From the NCBI RefSeq assembly GCF_026262505.1, contig NC_067204.1, positions 1,831,797 to 1,895,796 of the forward strand: a stretch of 64,000 nucleotides of DNA. The letters run 5' to 3'. The position numbers and the translations under genes are program-made. Shown piece after piece: positions 34,234-45,670 of the stretch. The stretch's first letter is position 1. Each line of letters begins with the position of its first letter. A model generated the notes under the pieces. The model made no database searches, was not told the DNA's origin, and was given only the letters and a program-made list of their open reading frames with translations. Source of the DNA: Trichomonas vaginalis G3 (lineage: Eukaryota; Parabasalia; Trichomonadida; Trichomonadidae).

Positions 34234-34643
34234 AACTGCGAGTCAAAAGGCGTACCTACCTTCAACTTTTTGAGAGAAGTCATACAATTAATTATATGAG
34301 TTTCTCTCAAAAAGTCGATTTCTGCCAGGTACACCTTTTGGACCGCACAAGCTATTTGCTCTAATTCGATATAACAACAAAGGATCATAAAACAGATATA
34401 AATATAGGATGAACTGATACGATTTTTTCGGGTCTAACTTCAAAATTTAAGATTTCGAAATTTAATACAAGCTTCAAACCAGAAATTTAAGCATAAATAG
34501 AAGCTGATTTGCTACCTATTGCACGTGAAGCTTATTTGAGCTCTAATATTTAATAATTTTCTCTCGCTCTCAGTGAAGGCACCGTTAGCATTAGAAATGT
34601 AAACTATTCAAAAATTGATAGGTCCGCCTTTTGATTCGCAGTT
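34234..34643. mobile_element. MITE, copy 7
   Basis: 410 bp, same termini and TA flanks as copy 0. Confidence 0.75.
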
Positions 34644-34724
34644 TAAAGCATAAATTTTGTCAATTAAATTTTAATTACAGAATAAAAAGAAAAGTCAATA
34701 AAAGCATATGAAAGCTGACACGAA

Positions 34725-34988
34725 TTATTCATAAGGATTATCGAATAATGATTTCGATTTTTGTGAATAATTTGGTATTTCTTTTGTTTCGATTAAATAT
34801 GGATTTATTTGAACCTCTTCTAAAGGTAATGGTTCGGATTTATTAGATACTTCTTCTAATAGACAACTTCTATTATCAATGAAATGTTCATGAATTATTG
34901 ATTGTGTTTCCTCTCTTTTTTCTTTTTTTTTAAGACATAAAAGAGGAATTGCAATGCTTGATGGTAATGATAGTCTTATTGTTATCAA
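34725..34988 (-). pseudogene. Tail-only relic, copy 7
   Basis: Identical in translation to copy 0; no ATG. Confidence 0.55.
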
Positions 34989-35197
34989 TTAAAATTATCT
35001 CCCATCCTATATAATAAAATTTGATTCAATATTACTAAATACTTTATGTTTCTTAATAATTGAGATGCCTAAAATGTTGATAATGTTGTTATAAACTTAT
35101 TTTCACACGCTCAATCTTATGGGAGTAATAAGAATTGTAATAAAAAAAACATTATAAATCTTTAAAGATTCGTTCATAAACAATATATAAAAAAAAG

Positions 35198-36770
35198 TTA
35201 TTCATAAGGATTCTCGAAATAAGTATTTGATTGTTCTTGCTTTGGATTATATGCTGGTGCTTTATATTCATTAGGATATGGATTGCTGTTCGTTTCTTCT
35301 AAAGGTAAATCTTTTTCGGTTTTATCAACAAGGCTTTGATTAATTGGATTTTCAGCTCTGAATTTTCTGTGTCTATAACATAAGTAAGCAGCGACAGCAA
35401 TGAGACCTGCTCCAACTGCTGCTCCAATAATAATTTCCAAAACAGCACCTTCACTTAGTCCTTCATCACTATCATCATCAGAATAATTATGATCATCTGA
35501 TTTTGTTCAACTGGTTCTGATGAATTTATTTCATGATACGAATTATCAAAAATGATAAGAGATCTATGAGTTGAATTATTTCCTTTGATTAAATATGATG
35601 TATTATATTTGTCGCCAGCATGATAAAAAAATAAGTAATCGTGTTTAGAATTAGTTATGTTAGAAAAGGTTTTTCAACAATAATATTAGCTCTATTTATT
35701 TTTCCATAGACATCATAAATATCACCATCTTCGAAATGAACTGTTCCATTTGTGAAAGCAGTAACAACACATGTATGAGCTGTGTCCTGAGAAGTGAATT
35801 TGTAATTAGACCTTACATTTGTGATAATCGAAGTGCAATCATAATAATTCAAATTAAAAACAACAAAATTACATGGAATAGGTTCGTCACTGGAGGATTC
35901 TAATGTAATTGTACCTGTGTGAGCGAAATAAATTGCTGAATATTGTGTATTTCCAAGAATTTCTAAAGATACTTCTGAAGTTCTTGCTTCTCCGGAAATG
36001 TTGCGATAATCAGTAAATACTACGTATTGTTCCTTATAAAAATTAAGTTTTGTTTGATTTCTGCCAATTAATAACTTTTGAATTCCGAATATTTTGTATT
36101 TTGGCTGGGATCCAAAAGAAATTGATTGGTTGCAAAGATATTCGAGCTTGTCCTTATCATAAGCACTGTATGTATCATAAGAAAAACTTTGTGAAATTTT
36201 GATTGTTGCAACTGTATTCGGAGATTTACTTCTGAACAAAATGTATAATGTCGGTGAGAAATAAAGATGGTCTGTTGTGTAATTTATAACTTTGTATTGA
36301 AATGTTGGTTGATAATAAGAATAATTAAAATCGTAATCATCCGAAGATGTGCTTATGTTCAATCTAACATCTGTTGGATCTAAGTAAACTGAGCAGTAAT
36401 TCTTATTGATTTCATATTTTTTATTTGAATAATTGAAAGCTAGATCGTTCGATTCGGATAGAAATTCTATGGAATCGCAGTAATTTGGAAAAGAAACTAC
36501 ACAAAATCTTACTTTATAATTATAATACGTGTTTGTTGATTTAAAATTAAAAGTTGGCTCTGTGATTTTCCATATTTTGCTTGTGCATGATTCATAGTTA
36601 ATACGCAAGTAATCGCTCATATATGTATCTTGTAGAATAAAATAATAACTAAATGATTTGTTATCTGCAAATGAAAAAGTAATATCTTGACCATATGAAC
36701 CAATGTCAATTAAATAATCTCCTGTTCTGTTAATTATACCATTGGTGATTGTATAGTAAAACCAGGACAT
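35198..36770 (-). pseudogene. Surface protein gene, copy 8, two frameshifts
   Basis: One T is lost in the run at about 35503 and one at about 35658. The first ~370 codons are open and the last 80 codons (transmembrane helix and tail) are open, with the acidic stem region out of frame between them. Confidence 0.8.
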
Positions 36771-37266
36771 TCACAATGATTTTAATTTGAAAGCGGATCT
36801 ATTCAGAATGAATTTTGAATATTTTACACAGTCAGATTGTCAAATCATTTTAGTTTATTGGATAATTCTTTTAATGTATTATTTTTAAAATTTTAAAAAT
36901 AAAATAAATGGATCCAAAATTTTTGTATCAGAATGGGTCAATACTTCATGAATCAGTCCTCAAGAACAAAAATGAAGAAGGTCGTAATTGCCTTATGCAT
37001 CTAAGCTACTATCCAAAAAAGAGAAATTGGATTAGAAAAGGATTATGAGTGATTGAAATTAATACGTGTGCGAATAACCATGGATTTGTAAAAATTAATG
37101 CTTCAGAAATACAACATTTTGCTATTGAGAATTCCTTGTAAAGTCCAAATCTCAAAATACATAATTTTATATTTAGTTTGTTTGATGTTGAAACTATATT
37201 ACCACCAAGAAGAGACAATATTATCTTAGTAAACATGTTTCAATTAATTTGATGTTCATGGATATA

Positions 37267-37675
37267 AACTGCGAGTCAAAAGGCGTACCTACCTTCAACT
37301 TTTTGAGAGAAGTCATACAATTAATTATATGAGTTTCTCTCAAAAAGTCGATTTCTGCCAGGTACACCTTTTGGACCGCACAAGCTATTTGCTCTAATTC
37401 GATATAACAACAAAGGATCATAAAACAGATATAAATATAGGATGAACTGATACGATTTTTTCGGGTCTAACTTCAAAATTTAAGATTTCGAAATTTAATA
37501 CAAGCTTCAAACCAGAAATTTAAGCATAAATAGAAGCTGATTTGCTACCTATTGCACGTGAAGCTTATTTGAGCTCTAATATTTAATAATTTTTCTCGCT
37601 CTCAGTGAAGGCACCGTTAGCATTAGAAATGTAAACTATTCAAAAATTGATAGGTCCGCCTTTTGATTCGCAGTT
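37267..37675. mobile_element. MITE, copy 8
   Basis: 409 bp; a small change in the TTTTCTCTCGC region, otherwise as copy 0. Confidence 0.75.
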
Positions 37676-37756
37676 TAAAGCATAAATTTTGTCAATTAAA
37701 TTTTAATTACAGAATAAAAAGAAAAGTCAATAAAAGCATATGAAAGCTGACACGAA

Positions 37757-38019
37757 TTATTCATAAGGATTATCGAATAATGATTTCGATTTTTGTGAAT
37801 AATTTGGTATTTCTTTTGTTTCGATTAAATATGGATTTATTTGAACCTCTTCTAAAGGTAATGGTTCGGATTTATTAGATACTTCTTCTAATAGACAACT
37901 TCTATTATCAATGAAATGTTCATGAATTATTGATTGTGTTTCCTCTCTTTTTTCTTTTTTTTAAGACATAAAAGAGGAATTGCAATGCTTGATGGTAATG
38001 ATAGTCTTATTGTTATCAA
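37757..38019 (-). pseudogene. Tail-only relic, copy 8
   Basis: One base shorter in the T run near 37957-37972, which breaks the frame; tail motifs retained. Confidence 0.55.
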
Positions 38020-38229
38020 TTAAAATTATCTCCCATCCTATATAATAAAATTTGATTCAATATTACTAAATACTTTATGTTTCTTAATAATTGAGATGCC
38101 TAAAATGTTGATAATGTTGTTATAAACTTATTTTCACACGCTCAATCTTATGGGAGTAATAAGAATTGTAATAAAAAAAACATTATAAATCTTTAAAGAT
38201 TCGTTCATAAACAATATATAAAAAAATAG

Positions 38230-39804
38230 TTATTCATAAGGATTCTCGAAATAAGTATTTGATTGTTCTTGCTTTGGATTATATGCTGGTGCTTTATATT
38301 CATTAGGATATGGATTGCTGTTCGTTTCTTCTAAAGGTAAATCTTTTTCGGTTTTATCAACAAGGCTTTGATTAATTGGATTTTCAGCTCTGAATTTTCT
38401 GTGTCTATAACATAAGTAAGCAGCGACAGCAATGAGACCTGCTCCAACTGCTGCTCCAATAATAATTTCCAAAACAGCACCTTCACTTAGTCCTTCATCA
38501 CTATCATCATCAGAATAATTATGATCATCTGATTTTTGTTCAACTGGTTCTGATGAATTTATTTCATGATACGAATTATCAAAAATGATAAGAGATCTAT
38601 GAGTTGAATTATTTCCTTTGATTAAATATGATGTATTATATTTGTCGCCAGCATGATAAAAAAATAAGTAATCGTGTTTAGAATTAGTTATTGTTAGAAA
38701 AGGTTTTTCAACAATAATATTAGCTCTATTTATTTTTCCATAGACATCATAAATATCACCATCTTCGAAATGAACTGTTCCATTTGTGAAAGCAGTAACA
38801 ACACATGTATGAGCTGTGTCCTGAGAAGTGAATTTGTAATTAGACCTTACATTTGTGATAATCGAAGTGCAATCATAATAATTCAAATTAAAAACAACAA
38901 AATTACATGGAATAGGTTCGTCACTGGAGGATTCTAATGTAATTGTACCTGTGTGAGCGAAATAAATTGCTGAATATTGTGTATTTCCAAGAATTTCTAA
39001 AGATACTTCTGAAGTTCTTGCTTCTCCGGAAATGTTGCGATAATCAGTAAATACTACGTATTGTTCCTTATAAAAATTAAGTTTTGTTTGATTTCTGCCA
39101 ATTAATAACTTTTGAATTCCGAATATTTTGTATTTTGGCTGGGATCCAAAAGAAATTGATTGGTTGCAAAGATATTCGAGCTTGTCCTTATCATAAGCAC
39201 TGTATGTATCATAAGAAAAACTTTGTGAAATTTTGATTGTTGCAACTGTATTCGGAGATTTACTTCTGAACAAAATGTATAATGTCGGTGAGAAATAAAG
39301 ATGGTCTGTTGTGTAATTTATAACTTTGTATTGAAATGTTGGTTGATAATAAGAATAATTAAAATCGTAATCATCCGAAGATGTGCTTATGTTCAATCTA
39401 ACATCTGTTGGATCTAAGTAAACTGAGCAGTAATTCTTATTGATTTCATATTTTTTATTTGAATAATTGAAAGCTAGATCGTTCGATTCGGATAGAAATT
39501 CTATGGAATCGCAGTAATTTGGAAAAGAAACTACACAAAATCTTACTTTATAATTATAATACGTGTTTGTTGATTTAAAATTAAAAGTTGGCTCTGTGAT
39601 TTTCCATATTTTGCTTGTGCATGATTCATAGTTAATACGCAAGTAATCGCTCATATATGTATCTTGTAGAATAAAATAATAACTAAATGATTTGTTATCT
39701 GCAAATGAAAAAGTAATATCTTGACCATATGAACCAATGTCAATTAAATAATCTCCTGTTCTGTTAATTATACCATTGGTGATTGTATAGTAAAACCAGG
39801 ACAT
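38230..39804 (-). CDS. Type I surface membrane protein, copy 9 (intact)
   Basis: 524 aa, same protein as copy 1. Last complete gene before the assembly gap; its upstream spacer and the start of the next MITE are still present. Confidence 0.8.
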   Translation of the reverse strand: MSWFYYTITNGIINRTGDYLIDIGSYGQDITFSFADNKSFSYYFILQDTYMSDYLRINYESCTSKIWKITEPTFNFKSTNTYYNYKVRFCVVSFPNYCDSIEFLSESNDLAFNYSNKKYEINKNYCSVYLDPTDVRLNISTSSDDYDFNYSYYQPTFQYKVINYTTDHLYFSPTLYILFRSKSPNTVATIKISQSFSYDTYSAYDKDKLEYLCNQSISFGSQPKYKIFGIQKLLIGRNQTKLNFYKEQYVVFTDYRNISGEARTSEVSLEILGNTQYSAIYFAHTGTITLESSSDEPIPCNFVVFNLNYYDCTSIITNVRSNYKFTSQDTAHTCVVTAFTNGTVHFEDGDIYDVYGKINRANIIVEKPFLTITNSKHDYLFFYHAGDKYNTSYLIKGNNSTHRSLIIFDNSYHEINSSEPVEQKSDDHNYSDDDSDEGLSEGAVLEIIIGAAVGAGLIAVAAYLCYRHRKFRAENPINQSLVDKTEKDLPLEETNSNPYPNEYKAPAYNPKQEQSNTYFENPYE

Positions 39805-40302
39805 TCACAATGATTTTAATTTGAAAGCGGATCTATTCAGAATGAATTTTGAATATTTTACACAGTCAGATTGTCAAATCATTTTAGTTTATTGGATAAT
39901 TCTTTTAATGTATTATTTTTAAAATTTTAAAAATAAAATAAAAGTGGATCCAAAATTTTTGTATCAGAATGGGTCAATACTTCATGAATCAGTCCTCAAG
40001 AACAAAAATGAAGAAGGTCGTAATTGCCTTATGCATCTAAGCTACTATCCAAAAAAGAGAAATTGGATTAGAAAAGGATTATGAGTGATTGAAATTAATA
40101 CGTGTGCGAATAACCATGGATTTGTAAAAATTAATGCTTCAGAAATACAACATTTTGCTATTGAGAATTCCTTGTAAAGTCCAAATCTCAAAATACATAA
40201 TTTTATATTTAGTTTGTTTGATGTTGAAACTATATTACCACCAAGAAGAGACAATATTATCTTAGTAAACATGTTTCAATTAATTTGATGTTCATGGATA
40301 TA

Positions 40303-40344
40303 AACTGCGAGTCAAAAGGCGTACCTACCTTCAACTTTTTGAGA
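40303..40344. mobile_element. MITE, copy 9, cut by assembly gap
   Basis: Only the first 42 bases of the MITE are present; the sequence stops inside the first arm of the internal inverted repeat. Confidence 0.7.
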
Positions 40345-40369
40345 NNNNNNNNNNNNNNNNNNNNNNNNN
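40345..40369. other. Assembly gap of 25 N
   Basis: 25 N between the surface-gene array and an unrelated receptor gene. The true distance, and the number of further units, are unknown. Everything to the right is joined by scaffolding only. Confidence 0.99.
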
Positions 40370-41511
40370 AAGAGAGAGATGAAGCAAACATAAGGTAGAC
40401 AAAGTATACTTTTGTGGTTTCCCAGAGAGAATCGGCGATCATCTCTGAAAAATCGCATAAAAGTATAACGTAATGCGTCTGATCGTATTCTATCTTAATA
40501 GGAATGAGAATTGTGAAGTAGAAGTGGTTTTGGTAGTGAAATGACCGAAGACTAAAATTCTCTTGAGAAACATTGAGTTGAGAGGATATAGGGCCCCATA
40601 TGTCACCAGAGAGCTCTTCGATTAATGGATAGTTAAGAATGGCATCTTCCTTCGTTGGTTGTGTCATTCCATTCGTACTCTCAAAAACTACTCGTTTGTA
40701 CTGGTCGAGAAATGTGTATTTGCTTTTATTAATGAGGGCGTAGGTCGCAAAATATTGGTTAAAATGGGTTAAGTTGATTTCTATTTGTGTTAGAAAGCTT
40801 TCGCCTTGGTTTGCTGAGGGAATGCATGCTGAATAGATCAGCGATTTTTGTTCCCCTTCATCAACATAAGTCCATTTCTTAACTGTTTCGCATTCTTTAA
40901 AATACCTGGAATTTTCGACAATTCCATCGGATTCGCCCATTTCGATGTTGAGATTGCGTCTGAACGTGTATGAGTCATATCGCATGAGTGTGGAATGCGT
41001 TTCATTGATGTTATCTAAAGTATAAAATTTAAAATCTCTTTCTGTGGAATTCCACGTTGTGGTATAATACCGCTTGTTTCCCTCTTGTATTGATATTGAT
41101 ACTGGAAATGGTTTTATGCTCGAATGAAAATGGTGGAATAATTTGATAAAAACAAGTGTATCTATCTATTGGCGACGATAGCATTCTAGTGTTCACGACA
41201 AGCCGAGATATTAATATAACTGCATTTTGGATTTTAGCGAAGTAAGCCTCTGTAATAGATTTTATTTCGATGGATTTCTGTTGAATGTTTTTGGAAATGA
41301 AGTAATTAGACTTTACTTTCCATTTCTCTCTCATGGAATACCATGGATATATGATAAATCCTAGAAAATAAATTACAGTTATTGTAATCGCTCCGCCATA
41401 GAGTAAGTTCAATTTGAGATTGAGATTTGAACGCTTTATGACCGGCGCTGATATCTGCTTTGGCTTCTCGGTGCTTTCAGAAGAACTACTAGATTCTTCT
41501 CGAGGCGCCAT
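40370..41511 (-). pseudogene. Two-TM sensor receptor (cyclase-like), 5' part, frameshifted and cut by gap
   Basis: The start is taken at ATG 41509-41511 (MAPREE), preceded by the initiator-like TCACA. A Ser/Glu-rich cytoplasmic N-terminus is followed by a transmembrane helix (GGAITITVIYFLGFIIYPWY), a long extracellular region with several sequons, and a second hydrophobic segment (VYFVYLMFASS) that ends at the gap. Two helices around an extracellular sensor domain is the layout of the large trichomonad adenylyl/guanylyl cyclase family; the catalytic part is not visible, so that is an inference. A frame change occurs between about 41090 and 41170. Confidence 0.5.
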
Positions 41512-41539
41512 TTTGTGATGATTTTCTGAGTCTCTCAAA

Positions 41540-42677
41540 AATAAATAAACTATTGAATTTTATTTCATATCATTAATGGTTTTTATGTATTATTTAATAG
41601 ATGACTTTAAATTTCATTATGTTAACAACCGAAATTCTACACGGAAAAAAGAAATTTGGAAAGAAGAAAAATCAAAAATCGAGATTTAGACTCAGCATCA
41701 AATGGAGAACAAAATGTTTCTTCATATGAAGGGAAAAAATTTTCTTGTGAACAAATAGAGTTTTTAAAATTTTATTGTATGTAATGAAATAAACAAATAT
41801 TAAAATTATTTTTTGATAACAAGAAAATTCCCAACTTGAGTGGTGTAGAATTGAGTAGGGGTAATTTTAGCTAAAAGTGACACGCCTGTAAAAAGTGACA
41901 CACCCATGAAGGGTGTGATTACCGATCGGTAATTTCGACAGTTTAGAATTTAAAATTTTTTATGGAACTGTTGCGAGTTTCATAAAGAATTTAAGGAATA
42001 TAAGCAAAGATTTGAATCAAAATCTTAGACCTAAGCCGCTCGATTCGCTCGCGGCTTTCTTTATTATTTTAAAATTGCATATTTCCATCAAAAGTTCATA
42101 AGGTAAAAAATTTTCGTTTATATTATTGCAAAATAAAATCTTCATTATCAAAATAATATTAAATGATAATATAATATAATTTATAAACAACTATTATTTA
42201 ATAAAGTTTAATTGCCAAGGTTCATCTAATTTTTTGATTTTTAATGTTTTATGAATTTTATTTTGTTGCATGCTAAGTTCGGTCAACAATAGAAATTGAG
42301 TGGAAATTAATCGTCGAGGAAGTACGATTATGTAAAGTAAAAAATTTTGTGGAATTTTTAATATTATATATTATTTTATAATAAAATTTTTTGAGTCATT
42401 TTAAGAAGCACATATAATTTTTTGAATTTAAAAATTAAAGTAGTGTCAAACGAATATATCACTTAATTTAATACTCAGATTTCTTAAAATTAATGAAAAA
42501 AAGGTTTTCTGAGAACTTTTGAGAATGGTTTTCAAATTCCATTATTGAAAATATATAGGTATTGTATGAAATTCAAACTCTATATTTATTAAAATTCTAA
42601 ATTTTTAATAAAATAACTTTTCAGAGGAATATGATTTTGAATGGTTGATTAATAAGTATAAAAATGTCTACGATTTT
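41540..42677. other. AT-rich non-coding stretch with transposon-end motifs
   Basis: No supported gene. AAAAGTGACAC occurs twice, at 41873-41883 and 41891-41901, the same motif found near other transposon ends in the window. A GC-rich hairpin AGCCGC...GCGGCT (42034-42056) is followed by a T-rich run. Confidence 0.5.
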
Positions 42678-43000
42678 AAGGAGGGAATTGTTCCTTATGA
42701 GGTATACATCATAACTATATACCTCATAAGGAACAATTCCCTCTTGATAGCTGGGAAACTTTCTCTGAATAACTTATCATTTGGAGAAAGTTCCCCAGCT
42801 ATCTATTAGGAACTAAAGGCTATGAGGCACTAATATATATATCAGTGCCTCATAGCCTTTAGTTTCCTATTAAAAACGAGAAAACTTGTTCGAAATGATA
42901 AACAATTTCGAACAAGTTTTCTCATTTTAAGGAGGGAATTGTTCCTTATGAGGTATACATCATAACTATATACCTCATAAGGAACAATTCCCTCTTGATA
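42678..43000. repeat. Five hairpins head to tail
   Basis: Stem-loops at about 42678-42744, 42745-42803, 42807-42870, 42880-42926 and 42925-43000. The first and last are the same sequence (arms with GAGGGAATTGTTCCTTATGA, ~27 bp stem, ~10 base loop). The others are unrelated to it and to each other (arms with GATAGCTGGG, AAAGGCTATGAGGCACT and GAGAAAACTTGTTCGAAAT). Confidence 0.8.
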
Positions 43001-43440
43001 TCCTGGATATTTTTGAATATATTTTTTTAATAAAAGTTCTCAAAAGTATTATCAAAAGTGATTTTTTAAAAATATCTCCAATTAATTAACTAATTAAAAG
43101 TATTATATTTTTAAAATTAAATAGTTTTTCAATTTTTTTGAAGGAATTGAGATACTTCCCACGACAATAAAATTGAGAGGTTTACATTATGACTGATCTT
43201 AGCATGCAACAATTTATCATGTATATATCTAATGAAGATTATATATGTAGAAGATAAGTACCTTAATATGTACGTAAAAATTAATGAAATTTATTTTGAA
43301 TGTAGAACCGAGCAATTTTCAAATTTTGTGCTTTTTTTGAATTTTCTCGATACCAGATAAGTTGTGTTGGCTAAATAATATATGGATACAATGTGTCTTA
43401 TAGATGAATATATGCACAAAGTTTAAGAGGCCATTTTCTT
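43001..43440. other. AT-rich spacer, no gene seen
   Basis: No ORF of note. A CAAATTTTGTGCTTTTTTT block near 43318 recurs near 44125, on the other side of the next insertion. Confidence 0.4.
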
Positions 43441-44109
43441 TCAGAAACCGAGTGCGGGACAAATTTGCCAGGTGTCACTTTTCAATAACCTTAAATTACA
43501 TTTTTCTAATTTTTGAAAAAAACCTTAAATTATATTTGAAGAAATTATGTCTATGATATATGTTTTATGCTAGAATCTTGGAGTTTTCATGCACTACACA
43601 AGAGCTCCAAGGTTCCAAGAGTGAATGCTCAATAGCAATTATAGAGATGTACCTTTTCAAAATGATTTTACTGATTAAATTTAATCAATAGAAGACATTT
43701 TGAAAAGGTACCTCTACAATTAGATATACAAGAGATTCAAAGCTTCATTTCAGATAGATTTGAAACTTTGAAACTCTTGGTAGATTTTGAGTGAATGCTG
43801 ACAATCATCTTTGAGAAGGTTTTCTTTAAGAAAACCTTCTCAAAGAGGTTTCTCAGGAGCCCTGAGGCTCCCTTTCGTAATGATTGGGAGCCTTGGGGCT
43901 CCTGAGACGAAGAATGGCTTCGCCGAATCTTTGATCAGCAGAGGCCAAATGAAAAGGCCTCTGCTGATGGATTCTCAGGAGCCCTGAGGCTCCCTTTCGT
44001 AATGATTGGGAGCCTTGGGGCTCCTGCAGCAGAGTATCGCTCCGCTCCATTAAATTTTTTTTAAAAAAGTGCCGTGTGGCAAATTTGTCCTGTTCCCTCA
44101 GAAACCGAG
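43441..44109. mobile_element. 645 bp non-autonomous transposon with 12 bp target duplication
   Basis: TCAGAAACCGAG is duplicated at 43441-43452 and 44098-44109. The ends share GGACAAATTTGCCA as inverted repeats (near 43457 and 44090), followed on the left by GGTGTCACTTTT and on the right by its variant. No transposase. The interior is a row of hairpins (about 43570-43620, 43645-43720, 43725-43782, 43812-43847), then two 122 bp modules. Termini and duplication length fit a Mutator-like element. Confidence 0.75.
43854..44026. repeat. Two ~122 bp multi-hairpin modules
   Basis: 51-base stem-loops at 43854-43904 and 43976-44026, inverted relatives of those at 21072-21365. The loop and length are conserved and the stem has paired base changes. 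The linker holds an inverted repeat CAGCAGAGGCC / GGCCTCTGCTG. Confidence 0.75.
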
Positions 44110-44171
44110 ATTTGTGAATTTTTTCAAATTTTGTGCTTTTTTTGATATTGAAATTTCATTTCATTTTTTTG

Positions 44172-44904
44172 ATGCATATCGATGCACCATGCGAACTTAA
44201 AGAAAGGCTATCTTATATAGATGCTATGAAAGCTGTCATTGATAACGAATGCCATGCAGGTTGTCCATATCAATTAAAAAAAATCCAAATTTAGGGGGAA
44301 CAAAATTAAAATTCAGGTGCAGTGCAGATAAATGTGAAGCATGTATCTCATTTCTAAAGGATGATGAAGAATATATCCTAACAGAATATAATGGAACACA
44401 TAATCACAATCAAATCAAAGATGAGACAAAGAAATACCACACATTATCACAATGCTATCGTCGGGTACTTATTAATTTTATAAAACAGGGGGTGATCCGA
44501 AAATGGCTCAAATTGAATGCGACAAAAAACTTGATCTGGATGATCCACTTAACAGGCCATCTTTTTTGAATGCATCTTCAGATCAAATGAAAAAATTCAG
44601 GAAAAAGGAAATAAAAAGATCAAAGGTATTCAAAAGTACGATGATAATCAATTCAAGTCAACTCAATTATTTAAGGGTATCAAAGAACAAGAGTCACCAA
44701 AAGATTTAATTTATTTCGATGTTGATAATTACAACAAACCAAAGAAATTAATCTTTTATTATGCTTCTTTCAAATTTCTGGACATAATCAAAATTGTGAA
44801 AGAGCATTTTATTGATGCAACCCATTCATTACTTGAATTTAAAATGTTGTTTTACATGATATCAGCCAAATTTCCAAATACACATGCATTCCCAATTTTT
44901 CAAT
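44172..44904 (+). pseudogene. Mutator-like (MULE) transposase, 5' part, several frameshifts
   Basis: ATG at 44172 follows TCATTTTTTTG. The N-terminal part holds a FAR1/WRKY-type zinc finger: CSADKCEACISF and then YNGTHNHN. At least three frame changes follow (near 44270, 44490 and 44625). The last frame reaches the start of the MULE DDE domain: [19 protein letters not shown], whose Asp in IDATH is the expected first catalytic residue. The gene is interrupted at 44904 by the composite insertion and continues at 51606. Confidence 0.8.
44825..44904. repeat. 80 bp direct duplication, left copy
   Basis: Identical to 51606-51685. Both are coding parts of the MULE transposase domain. They bound the 6.7 kb insertion exactly. 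Confidence 0.9.
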
Positions 44905-45204
44905 GAAAAAACCAGAATTTTCGAAAAAGTGACACCAACTATTAAAGTTATTTTATTACTAGATTTATTTACAAATTATAAGATAATATCATTAACCGAA
45001 TATATTTTTAATATAAATAAAAAACTTTTTTTATACAAAAAATTACAATCAATCGATAAATATTATAAAACATTTATTCCAAAAAGATTAAGTAATAGGT
45101 GGGATCCTGCATATAATATAATTTTATGTCATAAAGTTTACAAATTTTAGATGGACCACAGTGAGAATGTGAGTGGTTAATTTAAAGGTGGTCTGATAAA
45201 GATA

Positions 45205-45562
45205 ATGAAGCTTACTCAACACATGAAGCAGTTTCTAATACACAATCTTACTAGTGGTGTTTCGGTCGCCAGCGCTCTCATAGGGGTGCTGATTTCAAAA
45301 ACCACTACTTCAAATTATTCAAAAATACTCAATGCAGCATGACGCAGCTACTACTGCTGTATCTTACTGGTAGTGTTTTGGTCGTTGGCTCTTGCACAGT
45401 CTCTCAGCTTTTCAAAATTTTTTTTCAACACTATCTTGTTTCGCTCTCAGAAAGCTATCCTACAAAGACATCGAAGCTTACTCAACACAGCATGAAGCAG
45501 TTGCTAATACACAATCTTACTAGTGGTGTTTCGGTCGCCAGCGCTTTCATAGGGGTGCACCG
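45205..45562. repeat. Three degenerate copies of a ~90 bp repeat
   Basis: Copies begin at about 45205, 45330 and 45472. All contain forms of ACTAGTGGTGTTTCGGTCGC, the first and third nearly identical and the middle one more diverged. No coding frame runs through all three. Confidence 0.65.
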
Positions 45563-45670
45563 AAATTCAATTGTTAATGATATCAATTCACAAATTGGAA
45601 TCGAAGATCAGTATGAAATTTAAAATATAAATAAATTATAATTATATTATTTTTAATTTTTTTAAATAAA

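Larger units (their letters stand above)
10186..40344. repeat. Tandem array of ~3.04 kb surface-protein units
   Basis: Successive gene 3' ends lie at 12367, 15402, 18440, 23046, 26085, 29124, 32162, 35198 and 38230. Spacing is 3,032-3,039 bp except where a 1,557 bp transposon plus 10 bp duplication is inserted. Units are almost identical. Each holds, in plus-strand order: 5' spacer with a MITE, a tail-only gene relic, a short spacer, then the minus-strand surface gene. The first unit is cut at 10186 by the Maverick tip and the last runs into the N gap. Confidence 0.95.

Noticed and set aside
44884-45150. 88-codon ORF at the left edge of the composite insertion
   Set aside because: AT-rich sequence giving K, I, L and N runs, crossing the insertion boundary; no recognisable protein.
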